In this document: positions 1 to 9,649 of the stretch, piece after piece
How the letters are laid out: the number at the start of each line of letters is the position of its first letter
Position numbering within the stretch: the stretch's first letter is position 1
Source: Mesostigma viride
Taxonomy: Eukaryota; Streptophyta; Mesostigmatophyceae; Mesostigmatales; Mesostigmataceae
Direction of reading: 5' to 3'
DNA: 22,500 nt
Assembly: GCA_009746045.1 (NCBI GenBank)
Contig: RPFO01000082.1
Span: 4,120,452 to 4,142,951, forward strand
Notes under the pieces: generated by a model
The model's input: the letters and a program-made list of their open reading frames with translations, nothing else
Database searches by the model: none
What the model was told of the DNA's origin: nothing
Position numbers and translations under genes: made by a program

Positions 1-1090
1 GTTTGTGTGTATCCCTTGCGGAGCTAAGCAAACCGGACTCTATCTACCAGTAACAACCCGTGGTCAAGTTTCAAACCGAACATGGATTGGCGTCGCGTTA
101 TCGTGACCTCTAGTCGGGTTCGTGACGCGGTACATTGAGAAACAGCGGTGCTGTCTTCCCTTACTTGAACCGCCAAAGAACCTCTGCCTGTGCTGGCGGC
201 GCCACTGGACTCGACACTGGTCGAGGTGGGAGCTGCTTTACAATCTTTCCGTGGACACACCTTTACGCGGCAACCCTTCAAGTCGCAAATTTTTTCGCGT
301 GCTTTGAATTTGGCCGTCGATCCTGCCGATCTACGGTCACTAGCTACGCGTCCGCAAGTGCGTCCCGTTGATGGAAGAAGCAGAGGTGACTGTTGCCGCA
401 AGGCCTTCAGTTCGCGAAGTCCCTCAATAGTCGTGTGGTGGATATCCCTATGCGCGCGGATTCAAATGGACATTGGTAAGAGTCACGGGCGGATCAGGCG
501 GTATGGAACAGATTCAACGATGCCCTTGACAGAAGCGAACGCCCACACAACGCGAGTAAAGATGACTGGGAGAAGTGACAAAAAAAGGTGATACACAGTA
601 ATTCAAAAATATCTGAACGAGATATAAGCAAGAAGGAACAAGACGCGACCCTGCTGGCGGCAGTAAGTTAAACGATGCGTGACCATCTGCCCTTTTATAT
701 CCACCCACCTTTTCAGACAGTACAGTGACGCCAAGGAGGCCTACGCCGACCTTGTAGACAAGAGTGGCTTTAAAGCACCGGAGCCAGAGACTGCGAGCTT
801 ATACGTGGAGAGAGTGATCTCTCGCCGCCTGTCGGTCAGGAGAAGAATGAGCATAGTAAGGCGGAGCAGGCTAGGCCGCCAGACAAGAGCTGACGCAACA
901 AAGGGTCCTGAAAAGACGGCCGTTGGGCAGCATCGTGAATGAACAGGACCGCCCAAGCCGGTAAACTCGGTTCGTAATGTTCCCAAATGCAGCAGCATGG
1001 TTGAATTTAATCCACCGCAATTTTGCGTTACCACTGATATTCTGTTCGATGCTACGTTGGACTTCGTCTTTTCATATCCTTCTTTCCACA
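1..1090. other. No recognisable gene
   Basis: Short open frames occur on both strands, but none has a recognisable domain, compositional signature or consistent splice context. I see no repeat array, RNA gene or mobile element end here. Confidence 0.5.
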
Positions 1091-1335
1091 ATGCCGCAGC
1101 AGGGTGCAAAACAGCCGCTACTAAAACGAAAGCAGCCGTCGCCTCCGGCGATCATGCCGTGGCCGCAGGGCCTGACTCCTCCGAGCTCCGACAAGTTCAC
1201 GCGCTGCGCAGCCCAGGAGCTTAGATATTGCCGCTCTTTAACGACAACGCGCAGATTGACAGCATCCGTAGTGGCGCCCTCGCTTCTGCTACATTCGGCG
1301 GACAGTGTCCCCACCGCTCCAGTCCAGCTTTGAAG
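1091..1335 (+). pseudogene. Possible exon remnant of an unrecognised protein
   Basis: An ATG at 1091 opens a Pro/Lys/Gln-rich frame beginning MPQQGAKQPLLKRKQPSPP. From about 1230 a different frame looks more protein-like and includes FNDNAQIDSIRSGALASATF. That second frame is preceded by an acceptor-like GAGCTTAG and runs to a donor-like AAG|GTATAT at 1335. Either there is a splice junction near 1230 or a frameshift has joined two coding frames. I recognise no family. The function is unknown and the coding status is weakly supported. Confidence 0.2.
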
Positions 1336-1770
1336 GTATATTCGTCTGGAATGGTGTATCCTGGCCAGTACTACATCCAGGCATGCCTTAAATGTTGAAT
1401 TCTTTGGTCGTCTATTGTTTTTTCAGTTGCTGCTGCACATTTCGGCTTTCCTTACACAGCAATTGTTTCACTCCACAAATGCGTTATTACTTGACATTTC
1501 TTCATCCTTCCGGCTATACCGGAATGGAACTAGCATTAGGTAAGTTCTTTAGGTAAATACTTTTGCCCTTTTCCAACACTACTGTGTGAAAGTGACCCCC
1601 CCGTGGGGGCGGAGGGTCCAGGGGGAGTTTGAGGCTGCATAGTGCTCTGGGAGGTGTAGCTCACGTAATGACGTTGGTTTCCCAACCCTCATATCCCATG
1701 CTGCTCTGTGCCATGCCCCCACCAATGCAACTCCAACTTACCTTCCACACCTGCCCCATCCCTCTTTCAG
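1336..1770. other. AT-richer non-coding stretch
   Basis: No sustained open frame is visible. The 3' part (about 1700-1770) is pyrimidine-rich and ends CCTCTTTCAG, a good acceptor-like sequence that belongs with the small exon-like block that follows. An isolated G-rich patch (GTGGGGGCGGAGGG) lies at about 1602-1616. Confidence 0.4.
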
Positions 1771-1827
1771 TGGAGCCCCGTTGCCGCAAGGCCGGATCGG
1801 TGGTGCTGGCGCTGGTGCACTGTGCCG
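1771..1827 (+). other. Small exon-like block with consensus splice flanks
   Basis: A polypyrimidine tract and CTCTTTCAG precede this 57-nt block, and GCCG|GTAAGAG follows it. The length is 19 codons. Similar acceptor-like TTTGCAG and TTCTTGCAG sites occur at about 1882 and 2451, which suggests leftovers of a plus-strand multi-exon gene. No partner exon with a recognisable protein could be assembled, so this is splice-signal evidence only. Confidence 0.2.
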
Positions 1828-2214
1828 GTAAGAGATGCGTTGGATATTTTTGTTGCTTGCGCATACTCTTTGATACTTTGCAGTGTGTAAGCCATAGTAC
1901 GTGCAGCATTTTTCTCTAAGTGAAGTCCACGCAGCGTTGTATTTTGTTCATGTGTATGGCTGAGATGGTTTTTTGGCGTGTGCAGGTTCTTGGCAATGTG
2001 CGTGTGTTGCTTGCTCGCTTGAATGCTTTTATTCTCATCTTGCAACTTGGTTCGTCCTTTCACCACCCTGACTCCTGTCTCACATGGTCATATACTCGTG
2101 AATCTGATTGCATGCTATAACCTGTGCCTGGAGGGTGCAGAAGCCACAAAGGCTCCAGCAAACATCCATCTGCTGAAGCGGTCAAAAGAAGGCTGCTGGG
2201 CCAACAACACCCGC

Positions 2215-2365
2215 TGCGCACAAGGCTGCCCGCCGGCACCGTCTCCCGCTGAGCACAAGGCCGCCGCCACCAGCTCCCGCCGCGCACAAGGCGGCCCCGG
2301 CACCGGCTCCCGCTGTGCACAAAGGCCGCCCCGGCACTTCCGGCTCCGCTGTGCACAAGGCCGGG
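2215..2365 (+). repeat. Degenerate 33-bp Pro/Ala-coding minisatellite
   Basis: Five CACAAGG-containing units start near 2219, 2253, 2285, 2318 and 2353, about 32-36 bp apart. In plus-strand frames each encodes an Ala/Pro-rich stretch around His-Lys. Small length changes break the frame from unit to unit, so a continuous low-complexity protein is no longer readable. It may be the wreck of a Pro/Ala/Lys-rich coding repeat. Confidence 0.5.
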
Positions 2366-2370
2366 TCCCA

Positions 2371-2510
2371 GTAGAAAACTGCCTTTGATGTTGAAAAACA
2401 TTGCCTACCCATACAACATTTGACAGTGCAACATTTCTTTATTTTCTTGCAGTGTGACTGACAGGTTCAGCATTATTGGTTGCATTGTCAACCCCCTGTC
2501 AGCAATTACA
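2371..2510 (+). repeat. Diverged direct repeat, copy 1
   Basis: The copy begins GTAGAAAACTGCC..TTGATGTTG and ends TTGCATTGTCAACCCCCTGTC. The same start and end recur in order at 2724-2827 with point differences and a shorter middle. The two copies lie about 350 bp apart in the same orientation. Confidence 0.5.
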
Positions 2511-2723
2511 GGATCTCGGAAAAGGCAATGAGCTTCCCATCAATGACAACTGTGGTGTTTCATCATCATCAGGATTCAACTGTGCCGGAAAGGCATAGAC
2601 TGCGCCCATCTATCAGATTCAACTTGGTTGATCACAGGCTATCCGGAAGTGCAGATCATTTATGTATCTGCTGCAGATATGACTGTCTCATCTGAATGTC
2701 ATGTTTGATCTACAATGCTCCAT

Positions 2724-2827
2724 GTAGAAGACTGCCATTGATGTTGCATGCTGTCTTACAATGGACTGACTGCCGGCACACTGCATTATTATGTGTTGCA
2801 TTGTCAATCCCCTGTCACGTGATTGCA
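2724..2827 (+). repeat. Diverged direct repeat, copy 2
   Basis: This is the second copy of the block at 2371-2510. It begins GTAGAAGACTGCC..TTGATGTTG and ends TTGCATTGTCAATCCCCTGTC. It finishes at GATTGCAG, which would serve as an acceptor for a short Ala/Pro-rich frame running to a stop at 2938. That exon reading is speculative. Confidence 0.5.
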
Positions 2828-2938
2828 GACCAACCCGCCAGCCCTGCAGCAGCACTGGCGAGAGCAGGGACCTTTGTGTCCCAAGAAATGTGGAAGCCCC
2901 CCTGTGCTGCCCCGGCAAAGAGACACTCATCAAGCTAG

Positions 2939-3153
2939 TTATCTACAGGGGGCAATCGATTTTGGGATGCTTAGACATTACAGCATTTGAATGACATCTG
3001 TGCACTGAATTTAGTCCTTCAGTAATCTGTGGCACGTTGTGGCCACCAGCTTGTGTCATAGCCGACGTCTTGAGCCAACCTCACCTTTGAAGCATAAGCT
3101 ATGCGTCATATTTCAATTAATTAATGAATCATGGTCCTGTGAAAATTAATAAC
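2939..3153. other. AT-rich spacer
   Basis: No open frame of note is visible. A short AATTAATTAATGAA microsatellite sits at about 3114-3127, similar to one at 15280-15310 and to the LINE tail at 5109-5129. Confidence 0.4.
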
Positions 3154-3350
3154 TTATCACCCTTGGGTGCTCCTGATTTTTCTGATAACTTATCACCCCT
3201 GAGTGCTCCTGATTTTCCTGATAATTTATCACCCCTGAGTGCTCCTGATTTTTTCTGATAATTTATCACCCCTGAGTGCTCCTGATTTTTTCTGATAATT
3301 TATCACCCCTGAGTGCTCCTTTTTTTTCTGATAATTTATCACCCCTTTTT
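3154..3350 (+). repeat. 36-37 bp tandem repeat, five units plus part of a sixth
   Basis: Units begin TTATCACCC at 3154, 3190, 3226, 3263, 3300 and 3336 and contain the phrases GAGTGCTCCTGATTTT and TCTGATAA. Each junction forms a small palindrome around TGATAA-T-TTATCA. The array passes directly into the TTATCAG iterons, so the two are probably parts of one structure. Confidence 0.85.
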
Positions 3351-3528
3351 TATCAGAAAAATGTCAAAACTGTGCCTTTTTTTTATCAGTTTTTATCAGT
3401 TTTATCAGGGAAAAAAAGCCATTATCAGGCCATTATCAGGCGTTTATCAGGACTTTATCAGGCTTTATCAGTGTTTATCAGCGTTTATCAGCGTTTATCA
3501 GCGTTTATCAGCGTTTATCAGGTGCAAA
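3351..3528 (+). repeat. TTTATCAG iteron array
   Basis: About a dozen copies of TTATCAG are separated by 2-8 bases, ending in four nearly perfect 10-bp TTTATCAGCG units. The copies are all in one orientation. The array lies about 30-40 bases inside the TAGTG-type motif at 3556-3568. Confidence 0.85.
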
Positions 3529-3555
3529 AAAAGGGAAAACTGACAATGTCAGGGC

Positions 3556-3568
3556 CCAGTTACTAGTG
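3556..3568 (+). other. CACTA-like terminus motif (right-end orientation)
   Basis: The plus strand reads CCAGTTACTAGTG, so its complement begins CACTAGTAACTGG. A small palindrome CTGACA-T-TGTCAG type lies just inside. Two nearly identical motifs at 10359-10372 and 10689-10702 also close T-rich iteron arrays. CACTA-superfamily elements end in CACTA/TAGTG and carry short subterminal iterons; that these sites are such termini is inference. Confidence 0.4.
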
Positions 3569-3589
3569 TAGGGTACACATGGCCTCTCA

Positions 3590-3608
3590 GCAGGGAGTAA
3601 CTCCCTGC
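3590..3608. repeat. Perfect 9-bp hairpin
   Basis: GCAGGGAGT and ACTCCCTGC pair completely around a single A. It lies between the terminus motif and the 3' end of the ORF1 pseudogene. No poly-T tract follows, and the role is unknown. Confidence 0.6.
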
Positions 3609-3716
3609 ATGGGCAAAGCATGACTCTACATTGCTACGGCTATTGCAAGGGCGGGTGTGGGCCCATCACTTAGGCATACATGGCCACGTCACTAAGCTGT
3701 CTAGTCTACACTACTG

Positions 3717-4955
3717 CTATATATTCCTAGGCTGGGGTGGCTGGGGTTGCAGGGGTCGCCTGCCAGGGCTTGTGGCCGACGTAGATGTCCGCCCCCTTCC
3801 AGTAGACCGGCTTCTGCCCGCCGCTCTGCCGAAGCTGGAGGTAGGTCGGCCATAACTCCGTCGCCGTTGTTGCTGCGTCAAGGTCAAGTCGTCGTCAGCC
3901 CGTGTAGGCGGTCCCCCAAGCCGCTTGCGACACTTGAGGAACTCCATCTTATCCGCCATGGTGTCAAAGTTGAGGAGCAAGGGGGAGGGGCCGGCCTTAC
4001 CCCGCGAGCGGGGAAGGCGGGTCACCCCCCGCGGCTTGCCCTTACCAGTGATTGCCATGGGGACAAGGATTTTGTTCTCAAACGCCAGGGCAAGGGTCTC
4101 GGAGGTCTCGTCCTGCAGCGGGTCGAAGTGCTTGACTATGACGTTAAGGCTGCGCTTGGCGAGCTCGGCCTCCTCGCGGAGGTCCAGCGTCTGCTGCTTA
4201 AGCTGGGCGGCGACGGCGGAGGTGGTGGAGGTGGCGTGTTGCTTAAGCATGTCCGCCCAGGTCGGGATGGGAGGAGCATCGCCGGCAGGGCCAGCAGGGG
4301 CTGGCCGAGCGGCGATGTCCTTCACCGCCTGAGCAGTAATGCCGGCGGTGTTCTGCAAGCATTCGATGGCTATGGCATTGTCCTGCAGGCGCTTGTCGAT
4401 GGCGAGAAGCTGGGCCGTGAGGGCGTCGGTTGTGGTAGAGGTGGAGGCGAGGAGCTTGGAGGTGGCGGTGGTGGTGGAGGAGAGGATGGGAAGCTCGGCA
4501 GCCAACGTGCCGCCCATGGCCGCCACATCTGCGGCCAGGGGTGTCACGTGCTGTTCGATGGCGTTGTTGATGATGGAGCGAATTTGGAGGTGGAGGGGGG
4601 GGCCCAGATGTCGGCGACAGAGCGCCCGAGGAGGCAGCAGAGGGCGAGGAGCTGAAGGCGGGGGCGGGAGTAGCTGGACAGATCCGACGGGGAATCCATG
4701 CGGGTAGGCATAATGATGCGGCCTTGGATGTAAAAGTGCTTGCCCAGGGCAAGAAGCGAGGTGCGCGACCCAAAGAACACGGCGTTCATAAACTGAGATG
4801 GGATTTGCGCGGCCTTGTGTCCACCATGTAGCTGATTTGACGTCAAAGTCTATTGCTTTCCAGTCCGGCTCGTCAGGGGGCGGATGCTCAGGGCGGCTGC
4901 GTTTAGGCTCTGGCGATGCAGAGGGCGAGGCAAGGTCCGTGAGGGGGCTGGGCAA
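3717..4955 (-). pseudogene. Non-LTR retrotransposon ORF1-like pseudogene
   Basis: The minus-strand frame is open for 412 codons but is a patchwork. The Ala/Thr-rich central part (about 4600-4150) has heptad-like spacing that suggests a coiled coil. Toward the 3' end comes MEFLKCRKRLGG, then DDDLTLTQQQRR, the kind of sequence that closes the RRM-like/C-terminal domain of LINE ORF1 proteins. Just after this (about 3858) the family-like continuation is in another frame and reads ELWPTYLQLRQSGGQKPVYW, ending at a stop at 3729-3727. The N-terminal half also seems to switch frame: VFFGSRTSLLALGKHFYIQG is read from an alternative frame at about 4770-4700. There is no ATG at the 5' end of the open frame (it opens with TTG). 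ORF1 proteins bind LINE RNA; this copy should not make an intact one. A plus-strand 302-codon frame opposite is a shadow. Confidence 0.6.
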
Positions 4956-5108
4956 CCACCAGAATTATCATACATGCTGCTTGCCAAGGCTTCTTACCAT
5001 GGTTACCTTGCCTTGCTAGCATATGAATTAGGGCTCTCCCATTTTAGTGGGAGAAAGGCCGACAAGACAACGATAACCCCTACCTACGTGCAGTTCCACC
5101 CATGCAGT

Positions 5109-5129
5109 ATTAATTAATTAATTAATTAG
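5109..5129 (-). repeat. (ATTA)n tail at LINE 3' end
   Basis: Five or so ATTA units follow, on the minus strand, the last codons of the reverse transcriptase pseudogene. Many non-LTR elements end in a short A-rich microsatellite instead of poly(A), so this marks the 3' end of that copy. Confidence 0.6.
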
Positions 5130-6586
5130 ATTCCATCATCATTCCGTCAAAACGCCTCCTCCGCTTGGGGGGAGGTGGCTTGCCCACAGGGTCGGGCGTG
5201 TGTGCCTTGACAATCTTCTTCCACCGCTCCTTGTCCTGCATGGCAGTCCAAAGACGGGAGAGAGAGTGGATGCGGTACTCAAACTGGGCTGGGACCACTA
5301 GGTCGTCCAGCAACATCTGGGTATAGGTCATGGCATGTTTCCCTACCTTTTTAGGAATGTTCTTGGGGCCAGGCCAGGTCAAAATGTGCCGCCCCGGTTG
5401 GCCGAGCCGCTGGGGACCGGCCAGACCAAGGGCGGTGTCGACCTGGCTGGTGCGAGCAAGATGTCCTACAAATGATCCTACGCTGTCTAATCTCGTCCGA
5501 AATACGCGGCATACCGTGATACAAAGACTCTAGGACCTACGCTGAGAAAACCCGACATTCAGGACCTGTCGGAGCATCCGGGTTACCGTGCGTCTAGCTT
5601 GGCTGCCAGTGTTGCCGTGAGTGTCCATGCCTCGGCGCCATACGTGAGCACCGTGAGGACGAGGACCTTGAAGAGCATGCGCTTGCGGTGCTCGTCCAGG
5701 CCCTTGGAGCGCCAGTAGGTGTTGAGCGAACGGAGCTTGGTCCAGGAAAGGCCGATGCGGGTGTCCACATCGTCGGCAGTGTCCGGAAGCCAACTCCCAA
5801 CAGCTTGAAGCGGTCGCGGAGTGGGACCTCCGTCCCGTCTAGCAGGCGCGGCAGCGGTGGGCGACTGGAGGCCCCAATCACCATCGCCTCAGTTTTGACA
5901 CTAATCTCCAACCCCACCGCCCTCGCCTCCAGGCCCAGACAGTCCAGCCAGGTCTGAATGTGCTCGGGGCGCGCGATGAGGGTGGTGTCGTCCGCGTAAA
6001 TCAGGTCAGCCAGGCGGTAACCCGTGCTAACCCCGCCGTGCCCACGCTCGTTAAGGATGTCCAAGCCTGGCTCGAACCCCTTAAGAGCAGTAAAGCGCGC
6101 ACGTGCCTGGCGCATGACGTGGTCCACGACAATAATGAACAGGTATGGAGACAGGACACAACCTTGCCACACCCCGTGGTGAAGGGGGAATGGTGGGGTG
6201 GTGCCTTCCGCAGTCCGCACTACTGCCTGTGAGCCCTCATACAGTCGGCGAATGGCAGCAATAAACGCTGGTGGCACGCGGTCCAGAGCTAGGATGGCCC
6301 AAAGAGCCTCCCAGAGGACCGTGTCAAAGGCCTTGATATAGTCAACAAAAATGAGGACCAGCGGCAAACTGTCAGGGGGAAGGCGACGCACCTCCTCCAT
6401 CAACCGGCGCGCGACAAACACAGCCATGACAGTGTTACGACCACTACGGAAACCCATCTGAGACTCACCCAGGTGTGGGTCCAGCGCGGCGCGGAGCCTG
6501 TGCAGCATCATGCGCATGAAGACCTTCAGCGCGGCGCTCTGGAGGCAGACACCCCGGTAGTTACCGGGGTAGTTAGCGCTTTTCTA
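5130..6586 (-). pseudogene. 5'-truncated LINE reverse transcriptase pseudogene
   Basis: Minus-strand reading starts abruptly near 6586 with NYPGNYRGVCLQ and continues through classical reverse transcriptase blocks: GFRSGRN, FVDYIKAFDTV (about 6343), WQGCVLSPYLF and LIYADDTTL (YADD at 5998-5987). These supply the metal-binding aspartates. Past the RT domain the frame breaks near 5795, where the continuation DTRIGLSWTKLRSL and LTYGAEAW is in the next frame. It breaks again near 5585, and between about 5500 and 5450, where GHLARTSQVDTALGLAG and WPGPKNIPKKVGKH resume. The basic tail PKRRRRFDGMMMESN ends at 5122 next to the ATTA tail. The endonuclease and upstream RT parts are absent. This looks like an ordinary dead-on-arrival 5'-truncated copy; the clade is not determined. 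Confidence 0.9.
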
Positions 6587-6672
6587 GATAGAGTTAGGAT
6601 AGTTCGATACGCGGCTTCCTCCACCCCATCCATCATGAAATATGTGCTACATGACCTCCCCACGGAGGCATG

Positions 6673-6720
6673 TTATAATTTAATTTAATTTTTAATCATT
6701 CCGTCATCATTCCGTCATCG
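6673..6720 (-). mobile_element. LINE 3'-end stub
   Basis: On the minus strand this reads as a doubled GACGGAATGATGA-type sequence followed by an A/T-rich tail. The same GACGGAATGATGATGGAAT plus ATTA tail ends the reverse transcriptase copy at 5148-5109. It is probably the last few dozen bases of a related, extremely truncated insertion. Confidence 0.35.
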
Positions 6721-6790
6721 CGACTAGGAGAAGTGCACCACCCTTATGCTGGCATCTGTCACCCACCCGGCAGTTGTGATGGTGTGTTTG

Positions 6791-7171
6791 GGTGTGACAA
6801 GGATGGCGAAAAATTGCACGTACTTACTCTTTAAGATATAGAACGCCCAATTTTTCGCCACCCCGCCACCCCTTGGCGCGGGTAATAGGTGGTGTTTGTC
6901 AAGGTGTGACAAGGATGGCGAAAAATTGCACGTACTTACTCTTTAAGATATAGAACGCCCAATTTTTCGCCACCCTGCCACCCCTTGGCGCGGGTAATAG
7001 GTGGTGTTTGTCAAGGTGTGACACTTGGGATGGCGAAAAATTGCACGTACTTACTCTTTAAGATATAGAACGCCCAATTTTTCGCCACCCTGCCACCCCT
7101 TGGCGCGGGTCATAGGTTGTGTTTGTCAAGGTGTGACAAGGATGGCGAAAAATTGCACGTACTTACTCTTT
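6791..7171. repeat. 112-bp tandem repeat with internal 12-bp inverted repeat
   Basis: Units begin GGATGGCG at 6801, 6913, 7028 and 7140, spaced 112, 115 and 112 bp; the fourth is cut short at about 7170. In each complete unit GGCGAAAAATTG (6805-6816 in the first) is matched by CAATTTTTCGCC (6848-6859), a perfect 12-bp stem around a loop of about 31 nt. The units are almost identical, so amplification is recent. The hairpin inside each unit suggests a MITE-like seed that became tandem. Confidence 0.9.
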
Positions 7172-7189
7172 AACCCCTAAATGGTCTGA

Positions 7190-7665
7190 GATCCTGCCGA
7201 TAAATCGGCTGGATCTTCACAATTTTGCAAACCAGATGCCATCCAACCTACCCATATCCAATGGCTGTCCTTGGGGGCCAAGCATGCACATGAGTTGCCC
7301 TTCGGGTTGGTATATCACAACCTCACATATATGCAGGGTAACCTCAGCCCTTTGCCCTTCGTCACGGCCATCCAGGAGGCCTATGCTGAGATCCAGCAGG
7401 CCTGTTCTCCCGTCCGTGCCGCTCAGGCGGTACAGCGCCACCTCCCTCGCGGCACTCCTCGGTCGCCTCCGTTCAATCTCCCGCCGCATTCCCTGCTCGC
7501 GTCATCGATAAACACCAGAAAACCTACGCGGGTATTCTGCACACGGCTGATTGGATTGCTCTTTTCGCGGACCTCAACGCCCAGGGACGTGCGTGGCTGT
7601 TCTCGCTTTCCTTGCGGAGTGTGGGCTCGGCGTACCTTCGTGCTCTTCCCATGGCCCCCCATTCG
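7190..7665 (+). pseudogene. Decayed ORF, possibly from a retroelement polyprotein
   Basis: One plus-strand frame gives HIQWLSLGAKHAHELPFGLV and LPFVTAIQEAYAEIQQAC. After about 7500 a second frame takes over with KHQKTYAGILHTADWIALFA, then GRAWLFSLSLRSVGSAYLRA. The second part resembles, from general familiarity only, the region that follows the reverse transcriptase domain or an integrase-proximal region in algal and plant retroelements. There is no intact start. It stops exactly where GTGGTAAAAA repeats begin, so it appears cut by that element. The function is not assignable. Confidence 0.35.
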
Positions 7666-7675
7666 CCTTTGGCCT

Positions 7676-7760
7676 GTGGTAAAAACCGAAGAAGTGATAA
7701 AAAGTGGTAAAAAATACCACATGAGCATGCACACAAGTGGTAAAAACACAAAGTGCTAAA
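7676..7760 (+). repeat. GTGGTAAAA iterons (orientation opposite to 10390-10702)
   Basis: GTGGTAAAAA occurs three times with GTGATAAAAA and GTGCTAAA variants. On the minus strand of 10390-10690 the same words recur many times. If the two tracts are the two subterminal regions of one insertion, it would span about 7.67-10.70 kb, but no CACTA-type end is visible on this side. Confidence 0.55.
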
Positions 7761-8780
7761 CCGACAAAAATGTTAGGCGTAAAACGACAGAAAAGCATCT
7801 TTATTCATTCAATCATCAAAATATTGGCATGGTTGTCAGGTGAACCTGCTACATATGGTGTTGTCAACCGTAGGAGACTTCTTGCGCCTGCGCCTGCCCC
7901 AACAGTATACCCGAGAAAAATCATGAGCTTTATTTCATTAAGTCATTAATGTGAAAAAAACTCAGCACCCTAAGGTGCATTATAGGGTTATCATACAATA
8001 TAGCCAATGTACCATCAAAGCCGCGAGCCACGAGGTAGCCATGGCTGACAGCGGAGATCATAACTTTCTCGTTTGGGCACCGAATCGGCTGTGAACATCA
8101 AATCGCTTCGTCTTTCTAAGACGCACACGCTGATATAATTTTCCGAAGCTATTGCGCAATATGTGATGAGCAAACGCTCCTCGACACAGGCAGCCTGGCG
8201 GCTGCGCTAAGCCCTGAAAATACGTCTGCAGCTCCGGCTGCAGCCTCGCCCTCAGGTCCGGAAGGCAGTGGTGACACTAGTCGGGCACTGGTGGTCGCCC
8301 AGAGCCCTCATTTGATGCCCAGCACGTTGAACGCGTTGTGTCGGCACAGCGACCCCCCTGCATTCAAACAAAGGCACACCGATAACCAAGAAAAGACTAT
8401 GCAAATGTGTAGCCTTGTTCATTGAAATTATGGCTGGCTTACGCAAAGAGCGACTGTAAGATGACCTATACAGTGGGGCCGGAAACAGGTTGCTTGATGA
8501 GGACGTTAATCGGGCTTCGCTGGCCGGGAGTGTCTAGTGGTGAGAACCATTGCAGCGATCGCTTTCCCACCATTTACGAGGAAATAACCGCAAATGAAAA
8601 ACCACTGAAACGGTCTAGCTAGTCAGTCATTACATTAGCCATATGCCATGCATGTTTCCAAACGTCCAAGAACTGCACACGGTGCAAATGCAAAAATCCG
8701 GAGGACACGACTTCATTGCTTCATATTTGTATGCAGAAGAATAAATAAGTGACATGCATTAAGGGCCCGCCTGCATAAAG
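7761..8780. other. No recognisable gene
   Basis: The stretch is AT-moderate with only short frames and no domain. TTCATTAAGTCATTAATG near 7933 and other small AT patches are unremarkable. I see no RNA gene or repeat array. Confidence 0.45.
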
Positions 8781-8930
8781 GGCCTGCAGTCTGATTCGGG
8801 CCCAACGGCAGCACCGCCATAGAAGATAAGGGCCGGCAGTCTGATTCGGGCCAACGGCAGCACCGCCATAGAAGATAAGGGCCCGCAGTCTGATGCGGGC
8901 CCCACGGCACCACCGCCATAGCAGAACTCG
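8781..8930 (+). repeat. 50-bp tandem repeat, three units
   Basis: GCAGTCTGAT begins units at 8786, 8836 and 8885. Each continues with a CGGGCC block, ACGGCA.CACCGCCATAG and, in the first two, AAGATAAGGGC. The third unit is the most diverged. The encoded peptides differ between frames and carry no coding signature. Confidence 0.8.
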
Positions 8931-9565
8931 AAGGGGTCGTGGTGCGCGTGAAAGGTAATGTATGCCCTTTGTCGGTAGGTACCGTTGGGGTCAAATTGGG
9001 TGCCCCCAAAATCGGGCCGACGCGTCAAAAGACTGAGGCCGTCGATGAGTGCCATCGTGCGGCTTGGGTAACTTCTGTTGGAAAACTTCAGGTAAGTTAA
9101 CTTAATGCAAACCACTGGTCGCCCGCGTCGGGAACCGGCCCAACGGCTCTCCCGCAAAAAATTACGCGGCATACTGCATAAGTCGTCGGATCGTTACATT
9201 TCGACGGTCAAGATTTCATGATGAGGTTTGCGTTCAATTTGCCGCAGTTTGCAACCCAGAGAAAGTAGTCGTTGGACTCGTTGCCCACGATGAAACACAA
9301 ACAAGCAAGCTGTTTCCGGCCCCACCGTCTAGGTCATCTAGTCGCTCTTCACGTCAGCCGGCCATTATTTCGCATGTAAGGCTACACATTTCCATCTCCA
9401 TTCATATTCATAATCCTGCACGGCTCGACAGCGCGGACAAGATAACGGCAGGCTCGAGCTACCATGGTCCGGATTCTCCCGATTTCTGACCTGCGCTGGT
9501 TGTCTCCTTGATATTGGCAAAACTCTCCGGTAAGAGGTTTTTCGCAGTTTGGCTGTTTCGAAACG
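8931..9565. other. No recognisable gene
   Basis: Only short unsupported frames are present. The splice-like and codon-like signals are too weak to propose an exon. Confidence 0.45.
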
Positions 9566-9569
9566 TTAC

Positions 9570-9645
9570 TTAAGTGAGATGCCTTCGGATCAGGAGACTC
9601 ACACAGCCGCGACATCATGCCAAAGGTCCTATGTTCGATCCCTTG
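9570..9645 (+). tRNA. Possible tRNA-derived (SINE-like) remnant
   Basis: AAAGGTCC followed by TATGTTCGATCCC resembles the variable region and T-loop (pol III B box) of a tRNA gene. CAGGAGACTC about 45 bases upstream could be a decayed A-box arm. The T-stem no longer pairs well and no intact acceptor or anticodon stem is seen, so a functional tRNA is unlikely. A tRNA-derived SINE head or a chance match are both possible. Confidence 0.2.
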
Positions 9646-9649
9646 CTGG

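Noticed and set aside
3747-4655. 302-codon plus-strand frame
   Set aside because: It is the antisense shadow of the ORF1-like pseudogene in GC-rich DNA; its Gly-rich content mirrors Ala/Thr codons on the other strand.
9570-9645. Functional tRNA gene
   Set aside because: Only the T-loop-like word is good; the T-stem pairs poorly and acceptor and anticodon stems are not seen.
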